A stretch of DNA of 64,000 nucleotides from Streptomyces leeuwenhoekii (GTDB lineage: Bacteria > Actinomycetota > Actinomycetes > Streptomycetales > Streptomycetaceae), in contig NZ_LN831790.1 of NCBI RefSeq assembly GCF_001013905.1, forward strand, positions 1,984,001 to 2,048,000, in the 5' to 3' direction. Each line of letters begins with the position of its first letter. Position 1 is the stretch's first letter. The notes beneath the pieces were generated by a model that was not told the origin of the DNA, did not search any database, and was given only the letters and a program-made list of their open reading frames with translations. This document shows, one piece after another, positions 39,470 through 48,186 of this stretch. Made by a program: the position numbers and the translations under genes.

Positions 39470-40933
39470 CTATTCTCCCGCTCCGCCGTGCAGGCTCTGC
39501 ACCGGGTGGGCGGTGAGCTCCTGCACAGCGCGCAGGTCGCCGTGGATCTGGTCGACGGCCGCGTAGGCGCTCGCGACGCAGGCCGGGATGCCGACGCCGT
39601 CGTACGCCGCCCCGCACACGGCCAGTCCCGGCAGTGCGGCGACGTGCTCGCGGACGCGGGCCACGCGTGCGTGGTGGCCGACCGGGTACTGCGGCAGCCC
39701 GTCGGTCCAGCGGGTGACGCGCGCGGCGACCGGTTCGGCGTCCAGGCCGGTGGCCTCCTTCAGGTCGTGCCGGGAGACGGCCACGAGGCCCTCGTCGTCC
39801 CGGCCGAGGATCTCCGTCTCGCCGTACCGGCCGACGGAGGTGCGCAGCACCACCAGGCCGGGGTCCTGCTCAGCGATCCAGCCCCACTTGCGGGAGGCGA
39901 AGGTGGAGGCCTTGATGGTCCGCCCGTCGACCGGGGGCACGAGGAATCCGCTGCCCTCGGGCAGCGCCCCCGCGTCGGAGCGGCGGTAGGCGAGGGTGAC
40001 CAGTGCCATGGAGGCGTACTCGACGGCGGCGAGCTCCGCCGCCGCGGCGGGCGCCTCGGCCCGCAGCAGGCGGGCGGCCGCGGGCGCCGGGACGGCGACG
40101 ACGACCGCATCGGCGTGCAGGACGCGCTCCCCGGCGACGACCCGCCATCCGGTGGGCGCGGTGCGGCGCAGTTCGGTCACCGGCGCGTCCGTGACGATGT
40201 CGCCGCCGCGGGCCCGCACCGATCGGGCGACCGCCGGCGGGAGCGTGCCGATGCCGCCCCGGATGCCCATGAAGACCGGTCCGCTCGGCGGGGCGGTGGC
40301 CGTCCGGCCCTGCAGGGCGCGGACCGCCTCGGTGAGGGAGGCGTGTCTCCGGGCGGCCTCGAAGAGCTGCGGGACGGCCGAGCGCATGGAGATGCGGTAG
40401 GCGTCGCCCGCGTACACGCCGCCGAGCAGCGGTTCGACGAGGCGGTCGACGACCTCGCGGCCCAGCCGCTCGGCCACGTAGGCGCCCACCGCCACGTCGT
40501 CGCCGATCTCCGTGCGGGGCAGGGCGGCGTCGCGCTCGATGCGGGCGAGCCCCTCCTCGGACAGCACGCCGGACAGGGCGTCGGCCGTGCCGGGGACGCC
40601 CATGACGTGCCCCTTGGGCATGGGGCGCAGCGCCCCCCGGGTCCACAGGGAGGCCGTCGCGGTGGCCGGCGGCTGGAGGCGGTCGGCGAGACCCGCCGCA
40701 CGGGCCAGGCCCACCGCCTCGGGGCGGCGGGCGAGCATGGACTCGGCGCCGAGGTCGACCCGCACCCCCGCGATCTCGCCGGGCAGCAGCTTGCCGCCGA
40801 CCCGGCCGGACGCCTCCAGCACCGTCACCCGCGCGCCGCGCTCCAGCAGCCGGTGGGCGGCGGCCAGCCCCGCGATGCCGGCCCCGATGACGACCACATG
40901 CCCCGTACCCGCAGGGGTCTCCTCTTCGCGCAT
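39470..40933 (-). CDS. hemY: Coproporphyrinogen III/protoporphyrinogen oxidase (HemY/CgoX type)
   Basis: A 487-residue FAD enzyme that oxidises coproporphyrinogen III to coproporphyrin III (or protoporphyrinogen IX) in heme synthesis. The FAD motif [19 protein letters not shown] lies near residue 13, followed by '[11 protein letters not shown]'. The C-terminal motif '[20 protein letters not shown]' is that of the oxidase family. Pairing with hemQ, which needs coproheme, supports the coproporphyrin-dependent role. GAGAGG precedes ATG 40933. It is first in the hemY-hemQ operon and divergent from the lipoprotein gene at 41092. Confidence 0.93.
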   Translation of the reverse strand: MREEETPAGTGHVVVIGAGIAGLAAAHRLLERGARVTVLEASGRVGGKLLPGEIAGVRVDLGAESMLARRPEAVGLARAAGLADRLQPPATATASLWTRGALRPMPKGHVMGVPGTADALSGVLSEEGLARIERDAALPRTEIGDDVAVGAYVAERLGREVVDRLVEPLLGGVYAGDAYRISMRSAVPQLFEAARRHASLTEAVRALQGRTATAPPSGPVFMGIRGGIGTLPPAVARSVRARGGDIVTDAPVTELRRTAPTGWRVVAGERVLHADAVVVAVPAPAAARLLRAEAPAAAAELAAVEYASMALVTLAYRRSDAGALPEGSGFLVPPVDGRTIKASTFASRKWGWIAEQDPGLVVLRTSVGRYGETEILGRDDEGLVAVSRHDLKEATGLDAEPVAARVTRWTDGLPQYPVGHHARVARVREHVAALPGLAVCGAAYDGVGIPACVASAYAAVDQIHGDLRAVQELTAHPVQSLHGGAGE

Positions 40934-41091
40934 GTCCCCAGCCTCTCAGACGGCACCGACAGCGCCGCCCGGCCCCCGGGCGTCCGGCGCGAGTCCCGAC
41001 CGTGACCACTTCGGAACCGTTCCGCGCCAACGTCCCGGCCGCCCCGGGCGTCGAAGGGACGTCAGATCTCACCACCCCGGGGGGAACCCAC

Positions 41092-42024
41092 ATGCGCGCA
41101 CGACGTTCCGTACGACCCGGCCGGCCCCTGGCGGGGCTGCTGCTCGCGGCGGCCCTCGCCCTCACCGGCTGCAGCGCCGGCGGCGAGGACAGCGCCGGGA
41201 GCGGCTCCGCGGCCGACGCCGCGAAGGAAGCCGCCTCGCAGGCGGACGGGCGCGGGGGCGGCGCCTACCGCGGCGACGCGGGCGGCGCCAAGGCGTCGGC
41301 ACCGCAGAAGCTCACCACCGGCCACATCATCCGCACCGCGTCGCTGACCGTCCAGGTCGACAGCGTCCCCAAGGCCCTCGACGCGGCCCGCGCCGACGCG
41401 GAGAGCGCGGGCGGCTACGTCGGCAACGAGACCACCACCCGCGACGAGGACGGCCGCGAACGCACCCGGGTCGTGCTGCGGGTGCCCGTGGAGAGGTACG
41501 ACGGCGTCCTGGCCGGCCTGGAGGGGGCCGGGAAACTCCTCGAGCGCAGCGCCAAGGCCGAGGACGTCACCGATCAGGTCGTGGACGTGGAGAGCCGGAT
41601 CAAGTCCCAGCGCGCCAGCGTGGCCCGGGTCCGCGCGCTGATGGACCAGGCGACCAAGCTGAGCGACGTGGTCACCCTGGAGGGCGAGCTGAGCTCCCGC
41701 CAGGCCGAGCTGGAGGCGCTGCTGGCCCGCCAGGCGTCCCTGAAGGACCGTACGACGCTGGCCACCATCACCCTGTCGCTGACCGAGACGCCGGTGAGGG
41801 AGTCCGAGCGGGAGGACGACCCCGGTTTCCTCGACGCCCTGGCGGGCGGCTGGGACGCGTTCGTGACGATGCTGCGCTGGCTGGCGGTGGCGCTCGGCGC
41901 GGTGCTGCCGTTCGCCGCGGTGGCGGCGCTGCTCGTCCTGCTGTGGCTGCGGGTGGTGCGTCCGCGGCGGCCGGGCGGCTCCGCCGGCCCCGACATCTCC
42001 GCCGGCACCGGCGGACAGGGCTGA
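41092..42024 (+). CDS. DUF4349 domain-containing lipoprotein
   Basis: A 310-residue exported lipoprotein with a signal ending in LTGC (lipidated Cys27) and a Gly/Ala/Ser-rich linker. A DUF4349 domain follows, with a long coiled-coil stretch (about 150-245, with 'SQRASVARVRALMDQATKLSDVVTLEGELSSRQAELEALL' in pieces), and then one C-terminal membrane helix (AVLPFAAVAALLVLLWLRVV). DUF4349 proteins are of unknown function and may sense or scaffold at the membrane. ATG 41092 has GGGGGGAA upstream; the frame upstream to 41002 would bury the signal. It diverges from hemY. Confidence 0.85.
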   Translation: MRARRSVRPGRPLAGLLLAAALALTGCSAGGEDSAGSGSAADAAKEAASQADGRGGGAYRGDAGGAKASAPQKLTTGHIIRTASLTVQVDSVPKALDAARADAESAGGYVGNETTTRDEDGRERTRVVLRVPVERYDGVLAGLEGAGKLLERSAKAEDVTDQVVDVESRIKSQRASVARVRALMDQATKLSDVVTLEGELSSRQAELEALLARQASLKDRTTLATITLSLTETPVRESEREDDPGFLDALAGGWDAFVTMLRWLAVALGAVLPFAAVAALLVLLWLRVVRPRRPGGSAGPDISAGTGGQG

Positions 42025-42134
42025 GCGGCCCCGGGCCGCACCTAGCGGCTCGGGTCGGCTCGGGTCGGGTCGGGGCCGGGCGAGCGGGCGGGGCCGAGGG
42101 GGAACGGACCGGCCCGTGCCCGTAGCGTGTCCGC

Positions 42135-43538
42135 ATGAGCATGAGCGGTGCGCGGGAGACGGGGCGGCGGCGTCTGGTCGTGATCGGCGGTGACGCCGCG
42201 GGGATGTCCGCGGCGTCGCAGGCCCGGCGGCTGAAGGGCCCCCGCGAGCTGGAGATCGTGGCGTTCGAACGCGGCCACTTCACCTCCTACTCGGCGTGCG
42301 GCATCCCCTACTGGGTGAGCGGCGACGTCCCCGGCCGGGACCAACTGATCGCCCGCACCCCCGAGGAGCACCGGGCGCGCGGCATCGATCTGCGGCTGCG
42401 CACCGAGGTCACCGGGATCGACGTGGCGGGCGGGCGGGTGCGCGCGCGGGACGTCGATTCCGGGGCGGAGTCCTGGACGCCGTACGACCAGCTCGTGATC
42501 GCGACCGGCGCCCGCCCGGTCCGCCCGGACCTGCCGGGCGTCGACGCGCCCGGGGTGCACGGCGTGCAGACCCTCGACGACGGCGAGGCCCTCCTCGGCA
42601 CGCTGGCCCGCACGCGCGGCCGCCGGGCCGTGGTCGTCGGCGCCGGTTACATCGGCGTGGAGATGGCGGAGGCGCTCATCAAACGGGGCTACGAGGTGAC
42701 GGTCGTCAACCGCGCCGAGGAGCCGATGTCGACCCTCGACCCCGACATGGGCCGCCTGGTGGGCGAGGCCATGGAGGGCATGGGCATCACCATGGTGAAC
42801 GGCGCCGAGGTGACCGGGCTGCTCACCGGTGACGACGGCCGGGTCCGGGCGGTGGTCACGCGGGACGCCGAGTTCCCGGCGGACGTGGTGGTGCTCGGGA
42901 TCGGGGTGCGCCCGCAGACCTCCCTCGCCGCGGCGGCCGGGCTCCCCCTCGGCAGCCACGGCGGGCTGCTCACGGACCGGGCGATGCGGGTGCGCGGGCA
43001 CGAGAACATCTGGGCCGGCGGCGACTGCGTGGAGGTCCTCGACCTGGTGTCCGGACAGATGCGGCACATCGCGCTCGGCACCCACGCCAACAAGCACGGC
43101 CAGGTCATCGGCACCAATGTCGGCGGCGGCTACGCCACGTTCCCCGGTGTGGTCGGCACCGCCGTCAGCAAGATCTGCGATCTGGAGATCGCCCGCACCG
43201 GGCTGCGGGAGAAGGACGCGCGGCGGGCGGGGCTGCGGTTCTCGGCGGTCACCATCGAGTCGACCAGCCGCGCCGGGTACTACCCGGGCGCTTCCCCCAT
43301 GACGGTGAAGATGCTCGCCGAACACCGCACCGGCCGCCTCCTCGGCGTGCAGATCGTCGGCCGGGAGGGCGCGGGCAAGCGCGTCGACATCGCGGCGGTG
43401 GCCCTCACGGCGGGCATGACGGTCGAGCAGATGACGGCCCTGGACCTGGGGTACGCCCCGCCGTTCTCCCCCGTGTGGGACCCGGTGCTGGTGGCGGCCC
43501 GCAAGGCGGCGGCGAAGGTGCGTGAGGCCGGGGTGTGA
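42135..43538 (+). CDS. FAD-dependent disulfide reductase, CoA-disulfide reductase-like
   Basis: A 467-residue pyridine nucleotide-disulfide oxidoreductase. The FAD motif VVIGGDAAGMSAAS lies near residue 15, and an NAD(P)H motif VVVGAGYIGVEMAEAL sits mid-protein. The single active-site cysteine Cys55 in SYSACGIPYW matches the CoA-disulfide reductase/NADH oxidase/persulfide reductase group, which uses one redox Cys with CoA or thiol. Such enzymes guard thiol pools or reduce peroxide. Two ATGs (42135 and 42141) are possible; the first is used. The ribosome site is weak. Confidence 0.85.
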   Translation: MSMSGARETGRRRLVVIGGDAAGMSAASQARRLKGPRELEIVAFERGHFTSYSACGIPYWVSGDVPGRDQLIARTPEEHRARGIDLRLRTEVTGIDVAGGRVRARDVDSGAESWTPYDQLVIATGARPVRPDLPGVDAPGVHGVQTLDDGEALLGTLARTRGRRAVVVGAGYIGVEMAEALIKRGYEVTVVNRAEEPMSTLDPDMGRLVGEAMEGMGITMVNGAEVTGLLTGDDGRVRAVVTRDAEFPADVVVLGIGVRPQTSLAAAAGLPLGSHGGLLTDRAMRVRGHENIWAGGDCVEVLDLVSGQMRHIALGTHANKHGQVIGTNVGGGYATFPGVVGTAVSKICDLEIARTGLREKDARRAGLRFSAVTIESTSRAGYYPGASPMTVKMLAEHRTGRLLGVQIVGREGAGKRVDIAAVALTAGMTVEQMTALDLGYAPPFSPVWDPVLVAARKAAAKVREAGV

Positions 43539-43584
43539 TCCCGGTCCGCGGAGTTCACCGGTTCGTCCGCCGGACTGCGGGCAC

Positions 43585-44403
43585 ATGTCCCTCGTGGTCA
43601 TTCCCGTTCATGACGTGAACCCGGTGCGCGGCACCCCCTGGGTGACGTATGCGCTGATCGTCGCGAACATCCTGGTGTTCGTGTTCACGCCCGGCATGGC
43701 CGGCTCCCTGACGGGGGACGGCAGCCTGGCCCAGCTCTGCCATCTCCAGGCGTTCCTCGACCGGTACGCGGCGGTGCCGCAGGAGCTGATCCACCACGAG
43801 ATGCCGCGCCTGGTGCCCACCGGCGAGGTCGGGGTGGGCCCGCAGGGAGCGGGCTGTGTGATCGCGCCGCCCGGCTACGGCAAGTCGCCCGAGCTGAGCG
43901 TCCTGACGGCGATGTTCCTGCACGGGAGCTGGCTGCACCTGCTGGGCAACATGCTGTTCCTGTGGATCTTCGGTAACAACATCGAGGAGCGGATGGGGCA
44001 CCTGCGGTTCCTGCTGTTCTACGGTGTGTGCGGCTACGCGGCGTCCTACGGCTTCGCCCTGGCGAACTCCGACTCCGGGGACCCGCTGATCGGCGCCTCC
44101 GGGGCGATCGCCGGTGTCCTCGGCGCGTATCTGGTGCTGTACCCGAAGGCCCGCGTCTGGGTGCTCGTCCCCTTCCTGATCTTCCTGCCGCTGCGGCTGC
44201 CCGCCTGGATCGTGCTGGGCCTGTGGTTCGTCCTCCAGGCGTTCTACTCCGCCGGCCAGGGCGTCTCCGACGCCGGTACGGTCGCCTACGTGGCCCATGT
44301 GGTCGGCTTCGTCGCCGGCCTGCTCCTGGCCTGGCCCCTCAAGCCCGGCACTCCCCCGCCGCCGCAGCCGCGCGGCGCCCTGTTCGGCCGCCGGGCTCGA
44401 TGA
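43585..44403 (+). CDS. Rhomboid family intramembrane serine protease
   Basis: A 272-residue membrane protease with six predicted membrane segments. Nucleophile Ser172 lies in IGASGAIAG and its partner His238 in VAYVAHVVGF, matching the rhomboid Ser-His dyad; the HGSWLHLLGNM motif before them is also typical. It cleaves membrane-embedded substrates, but its targets are unknown. ATG 43585 starts 46 bp after the previous stop; the ribosome site is poor. An insertion of about 45 residues after the first membrane helix (with HLQAFLDRYAAVPQELI) is common in actinobacterial members. Confidence 0.9.
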   Translation: MSLVVIPVHDVNPVRGTPWVTYALIVANILVFVFTPGMAGSLTGDGSLAQLCHLQAFLDRYAAVPQELIHHEMPRLVPTGEVGVGPQGAGCVIAPPGYGKSPELSVLTAMFLHGSWLHLLGNMLFLWIFGNNIEERMGHLRFLLFYGVCGYAASYGFALANSDSGDPLIGASGAIAGVLGAYLVLYPKARVWVLVPFLIFLPLRLPAWIVLGLWFVLQAFYSAGQGVSDAGTVAYVAHVVGFVAGLLLAWPLKPGTPPPPQPRGALFGRRAR

Positions 44404-45051
44404 GGTCCCGCCGAACACATCCACGGCGACCACGAACAGCCGGCCGGAGTCGTCCGGAACCCACGCCGGACTCGTGGGCGTGGACCGCGAAGTGGCCCGT
44501 TGCGATGCGTACGGCGTCGAAGCCCGGACTCGATCGGACAAGAGCTCGCGACCGTCCCGGTCATGGTGGCGGACACCCGGCCGGGGGCGTCGGCACTCGG
44601 TCTGCCCGGTGCGGCGGCATGCGGACCGGCTGCGGAAACGCCACCGGGTACCAGTGGGACGCGCTCTGTAGACGTCGCGGAGTTCCGAGCCGGAAGCACC
44701 TGCGTGGAGCGCCTCCCCCGCCATAGGTGCCCGATGAACGGACACCGATGGCTGGATAACGGTCTTGTCTCGCCCGCTGGGACTTTGCCGAATTACCTAT
44801 AGTTATGTGATCTACATCACTAAAGATCTAGTAAAGGTCGTGGTAGAACTGCGCAACTCCGCAGGTGGCACCACCCCTCGCCGCAGTGCGGAAGGTCGGC
44901 ACACACGTCGACTGCACGACCAGGGTGATCACGGTCCGAGTTCACGGACCGGTTTCCCAGGGTCGCCGATCGGACAACGGTGTTCGCTCAGAGACCGCAC
45001 ATCTTCCCCACGCATCTCCCGCGTCGGTACTGCGCCATCGAGGTAGCCACA
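44404..45051. other. Long spacer upstream of the alanine symporter gene
   Basis: No supported gene; minus- and plus-strand ORFs here are shadows. It contains an AT-rich regulatory stretch (44785-44840) with a CRP-like palindrome. The rest, up to 45051, gives a long 5' untranslated region. Confidence 0.55.
44805..44820. promoter_or_regulatory. CRP-like binding site
   Basis: ATGTGATCTACATCAC contains the CRP half-sites TGTGA (44806-44810) and TCAC (44817-44820) with a six-base spacer, close to TGTGA-N6-TCACA and to the GTG-N6-CAC core of Streptomyces Crp. It lies in an AT-rich stretch about 230 bp upstream of the symporter start. Binding is inferred from sequence only. Confidence 0.55.
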
Positions 45052-46587
45052 GTGTCACTCGACTCCATCACCACGTCCGTCGACAAAGCCGTCAGCGGAT
45101 TCTTCGAGCCCATAGCCACCTGGCTCGTAGAGGTCATCTTCTACGCCGTTCCCGTCGGAGGTACGGACCTTCCGCTCATCGTCGCCTGGCTGGTGGTCGC
45201 CGGTCTGGTGTTCACGGGCTGGTTCGGGTTCGTCCAGCTCCGCAAGTTCAAGCTGGCCGTCGACGTGGTGAGAGGGAAGTACGACGAGAAGGGGGCGGCC
45301 GGTGAGGTCAACCACTTCCAGGCCCTGACCGCGGCCGTCTCCGGCACGGTCGGTCTCGGCAACATCGCCGGTGTGGCCGTCGCCGTGTCCATCGGCGGCC
45401 CCGGCGCCACCTTCTGGATGATCCTCTGCGGCCTGCTCGGCATGGCCACCAAGTTCGTCGAGGTCACGCTCGGCGTGAAATATCGTGAGGTGCACGCCGA
45501 CGGCACCGTCTCCGGCGGCCCCATGCACTACCTGCCCAAGGGCCTGGCGGAGCGTTTCGGCAAGAACGGCAAGACCCTCGGCAAGATCCTCGCGGTCCTC
45601 GCGTCCTTCTTCGTGCTGTTCTTCGGTCTCTTCGGAGGCAACCTCTTCCAGGTCAACCAGTCCTACGCGCAGCTGGTCTCCGTCACCGGCGGCGAGGACG
45701 GCCTGACGGGCTCCTCCGCCGGCGCCCTGTTCTTCGGCATCCTCATCGCCTCACTCGTCGGCATCGTGCTGCTCGGCGGCATCCGCTCCATCGCCAACGT
45801 CACCAGCAAGCTCGTCCCGGCCATGGCCGGCATCTACATCGCCGCCTGCCTGGTCGTGATCCTGGTCCACGTCACCTCGGTGCCGGCCGCCATCGTCACC
45901 ATCATCGAGGGCGCCTTCAACCCGCAGGGTGTCGCCGGTGGTGTGCTGGGAGCGTTGATCATCGGCTTCAAGCGTGCCGCGTTCTCCAACGAGGCCGGCC
46001 TCGGCTCCGCCCCGATCGCGCACTCCGCGGTCAAGACCAAGCACCCCGCCAGCGAGGGCCTGGTCGCGCTCCTCGAACCCTTCATCGACACCGTCGTCAT
46101 CTGCACGATGACCGCCCTCACCATCGTCATCGCCAACCCCGCCAGCTGGGGCGAGGCCCGCAAGGGCGAGTCCATCGGCGGCGTCACCATCACCTCGGAC
46201 GCCTTCGCCACCGTGATGCCGTGGTTCCCGTACATCCTCACCGTCGCGGTGCTGCTCTTCGCCATCTCCACGGTGCTGACCTGGGGCTACTACGGCCTGA
46301 AGGCGTGGACCCACCTCTTCGGCCGCAGCCGCACGAGCGAGCTCGTCTACAAGGTCGTCTACACCCTGTTCGCGATCGCCGGTTCGCTGCTGACGCTGCA
46401 GACGCTGATCGACATGGCCGACGCCGTGCTCTTCATGCTCGCCGTCATCAACATCATCGGCCTGTACCTCCTCGCCCCCGTCGTCAAGCGTGAGCTGAAC
46501 TCCTTCCTGGAGTTCGTCCGCACCCGCAACGCCGGTGAGATCACCGAGGACGACAAGGACCAGGAGTCGGTGAAGACCACCGTCTGA
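45052..46587 (+). CDS. Sodium:alanine symporter (AGCS family)
   Basis: A 511-residue transporter with about eleven membrane segments that imports alanine (or glycine) with Na+. Family landmarks include 'TAAVSGTVGLGNIAGVA' (Na+/substrate site), 'GGPMHYLPKGLA' and 'FKRAAFSNEAGLGSAPIAHS' (quoted in parts). The GTG start at 45052 has GAGG eight bases upstream; earlier starts would add an unlikely non-hydrophobic leader. The gene is single and followed by a hairpin at 46615. A CRP-like site upstream hints at nutrient-responsive control. Confidence 0.93.
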   Translation: MSLDSITTSVDKAVSGFFEPIATWLVEVIFYAVPVGGTDLPLIVAWLVVAGLVFTGWFGFVQLRKFKLAVDVVRGKYDEKGAAGEVNHFQALTAAVSGTVGLGNIAGVAVAVSIGGPGATFWMILCGLLGMATKFVEVTLGVKYREVHADGTVSGGPMHYLPKGLAERFGKNGKTLGKILAVLASFFVLFFGLFGGNLFQVNQSYAQLVSVTGGEDGLTGSSAGALFFGILIASLVGIVLLGGIRSIANVTSKLVPAMAGIYIAACLVVILVHVTSVPAAIVTIIEGAFNPQGVAGGVLGALIIGFKRAAFSNEAGLGSAPIAHSAVKTKHPASEGLVALLEPFIDTVVICTMTALTIVIANPASWGEARKGESIGGVTITSDAFATVMPWFPYILTVAVLLFAISTVLTWGYYGLKAWTHLFGRSRTSELVYKVVYTLFAIAGSLLTLQTLIDMADAVLFMLAVINIIGLYLLAPVVKRELNSFLEFVRTRNAGEITEDDKDQESVKTTV

Positions 46588-46614
46588 CCGTCCCCCCCGG
46601 CGGCCCGGCTCCTT

Positions 46615-46661
46615 GAGCGGGCTCGTGCACACCTCGCGCCTCGGTGTGGACGGGCCCGCTC
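46615..46661 (+). terminator. Hairpin after the alanine symporter gene
   Basis: GAGCGGGC (46615-46622) pairs with GCCCGCTC (46654-46661), and CACACC pairs with GGTGTG inside, giving a two-part stem. The remaining spacer up to 46913 (end of the PucR gene) shows no gene. Confidence 0.6.
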
Positions 46662-46913
46662 GTACTGACACGTCCGCCCGGACGGAAGCGGGCTCAGGCC
46701 ACTCGGGCGCTGCCCACCGGTCGGGAGGCAGCTCGGTCCGGCGCCGGCACGGGCAGGATCATATGACCGGGTGCCTCGAAGGGCCACGGGACACCCCGGT
46801 CTCGGCCCGGGCTCGGCTCGCCCCCCATGTCCTCGTAGCCGGTCAGGGACGCTCGCTGCCGTCGAGACCTGGCGCGCAAAGACCTCGGGTCCGGCAGCAG
46901 ACGGGGCCCCGGG

Positions 46914-47975
46914 TCAGATCTCGTTGCCGGGCCAGCCCAGCAGTCTGGCCCCGATGACGGCGGTCTGCAGGGTGTAACGGTGGACGGGGTCGGCCGGGTT
47001 GGTGCCGGTGAGTTGGTGGATGCGTTCCAGGCGGTAGGTCAGGGCCCGCACGCTCAGGCGCAGGCGGCGTGCCGCCTCGGCTGCGACGCATCCGGAGTCG
47101 AAGTAGGCGGTGAGGGTGTCGAGGAGGGGCTGGGCGCCGCCGCGTGCGGCCTGGAGCGGGCCCAGGGCGCTGCGTACGAGGTCGGCCATGGCCTGCCGGT
47201 CGCGGGTGAGCACCGGGTAGACGAGCAGGTCCGCGGAGCGCAGCACGGGCTCCTCCAGCTCCAGGCGGTCCGCCAGGTCCAGGGCGTTCAGGGCCTCCTC
47301 GTAGGAGTGGACGACCCCGCCGGCGCCGGGATGGGCGCGGCCGAGGGCGACCCGGCCGCCGTCGGTTGCCGCGTGCGCCTGCTTGGCGAAGAACGCGAGC
47401 ACGTCGCCCTGGTCACCGGGTGCGATGCAGACCAGACGGCCGTCCTTGGTGGTGAGCAGGATGCGGCGCTCGCCGAAGCGGGCGACCAGGGCGCTCTCCA
47501 CCTGCCGGGTCGCCGGGTGGGTGTCATCGACCGGCGTGGCGCCTTGGGCGACGGCGACCGCGTGGGCGCGGGAGAAGAGCAGGCCGAAGCGTTCGGCACG
47601 CTCGGCCAGGCGTCCCAGGTCGCTGCGGCCGTAGAGCAGGTCGTCGATGAACTCCCGCCGCGCGGCCTCCTCCTGCCGTACGGCGAGTTTCTGGGACCGT
47701 TCGTAGCCTTCGGCGAAGGCGTCCACCGCCTGCTCCACGGCGGCGAGCACACGGTCGGCCCCCGCGGGCGACAGGGCGGGCGAGAGTTCGCGGGCCGCCG
47801 CCAGATGCCGACGGACGAGAAGACGCAGTCCCAGGCCCGCTTCCGCGGCGCGTTCTCCCCGGGTGCGCAGGGACTCCAGCTCGTTCCGGGTGAGGCGGCG
47901 GCCCGTGGCACAGACGCCGGCCAGGATTTCGGCGTAGCCCTCCAGATACTCGTCGGGTATCGCCGACCGCGTCAC
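46914..47975 (-). CDS. PucR/CdaR family transcriptional regulator
   Basis: A 353-residue cytoplasmic regulator. A helical N-terminal region leads into a GGDEF-like central domain. The C-terminal PucR helix-turn-helix contains 'CVAAEAARRLRLSVRALTYRLERIHQLTG' (in pieces), nearly the family consensus. It probably controls nitrogen or amino-acid catabolism genes. GTG 47975 has GAGGAGG upstream. It faces the alanine symporter gene and might regulate it, but it is not divergent with it, so the link is speculative. No operator was identified. Confidence 0.9.
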   Translation of the reverse strand: MTRSAIPDEYLEGYAEILAGVCATGRRLTRNELESLRTRGERAAEAGLGLRLLVRRHLAAARELSPALSPAGADRVLAAVEQAVDAFAEGYERSQKLAVRQEEAARREFIDDLLYGRSDLGRLAERAERFGLLFSRAHAVAVAQGATPVDDTHPATRQVESALVARFGERRILLTTKDGRLVCIAPGDQGDVLAFFAKQAHAATDGGRVALGRAHPGAGGVVHSYEEALNALDLADRLELEEPVLRSADLLVYPVLTRDRQAMADLVRSALGPLQAARGGAQPLLDTLTAYFDSGCVAAEAARRLRLSVRALTYRLERIHQLTGTNPADPVHRYTLQTAVIGARLLGWPGNEI

Positions 47976-48186
47976 GCGTCCTCCTCGATGGTGATGTTCG
48001 CCGGCCTTTCCCAGGCACGGCGGAACAGAGTGACAGATGTCCGGTCGAGCCGGCTGCGCACCTCATCCGCTTCCGCCCGCTCACGGCCGGCGTCATCGGC
48101 TGCCGGGAAGGGCAGCGTCGTCTGCCGCGTCCAGGGTGGGCCCCGCGGCTCGATGCCGCGCGGGCCCTTGTGCCGACTGCCTGCTC

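Noticed and set aside
43555..44745. A 396-codon minus-strand frame over the rhomboid gene and the following spacer
   Set aside because: Mostly antisense to the rhomboid gene, with His/Gln/Arg-rich shadow composition and no motif.
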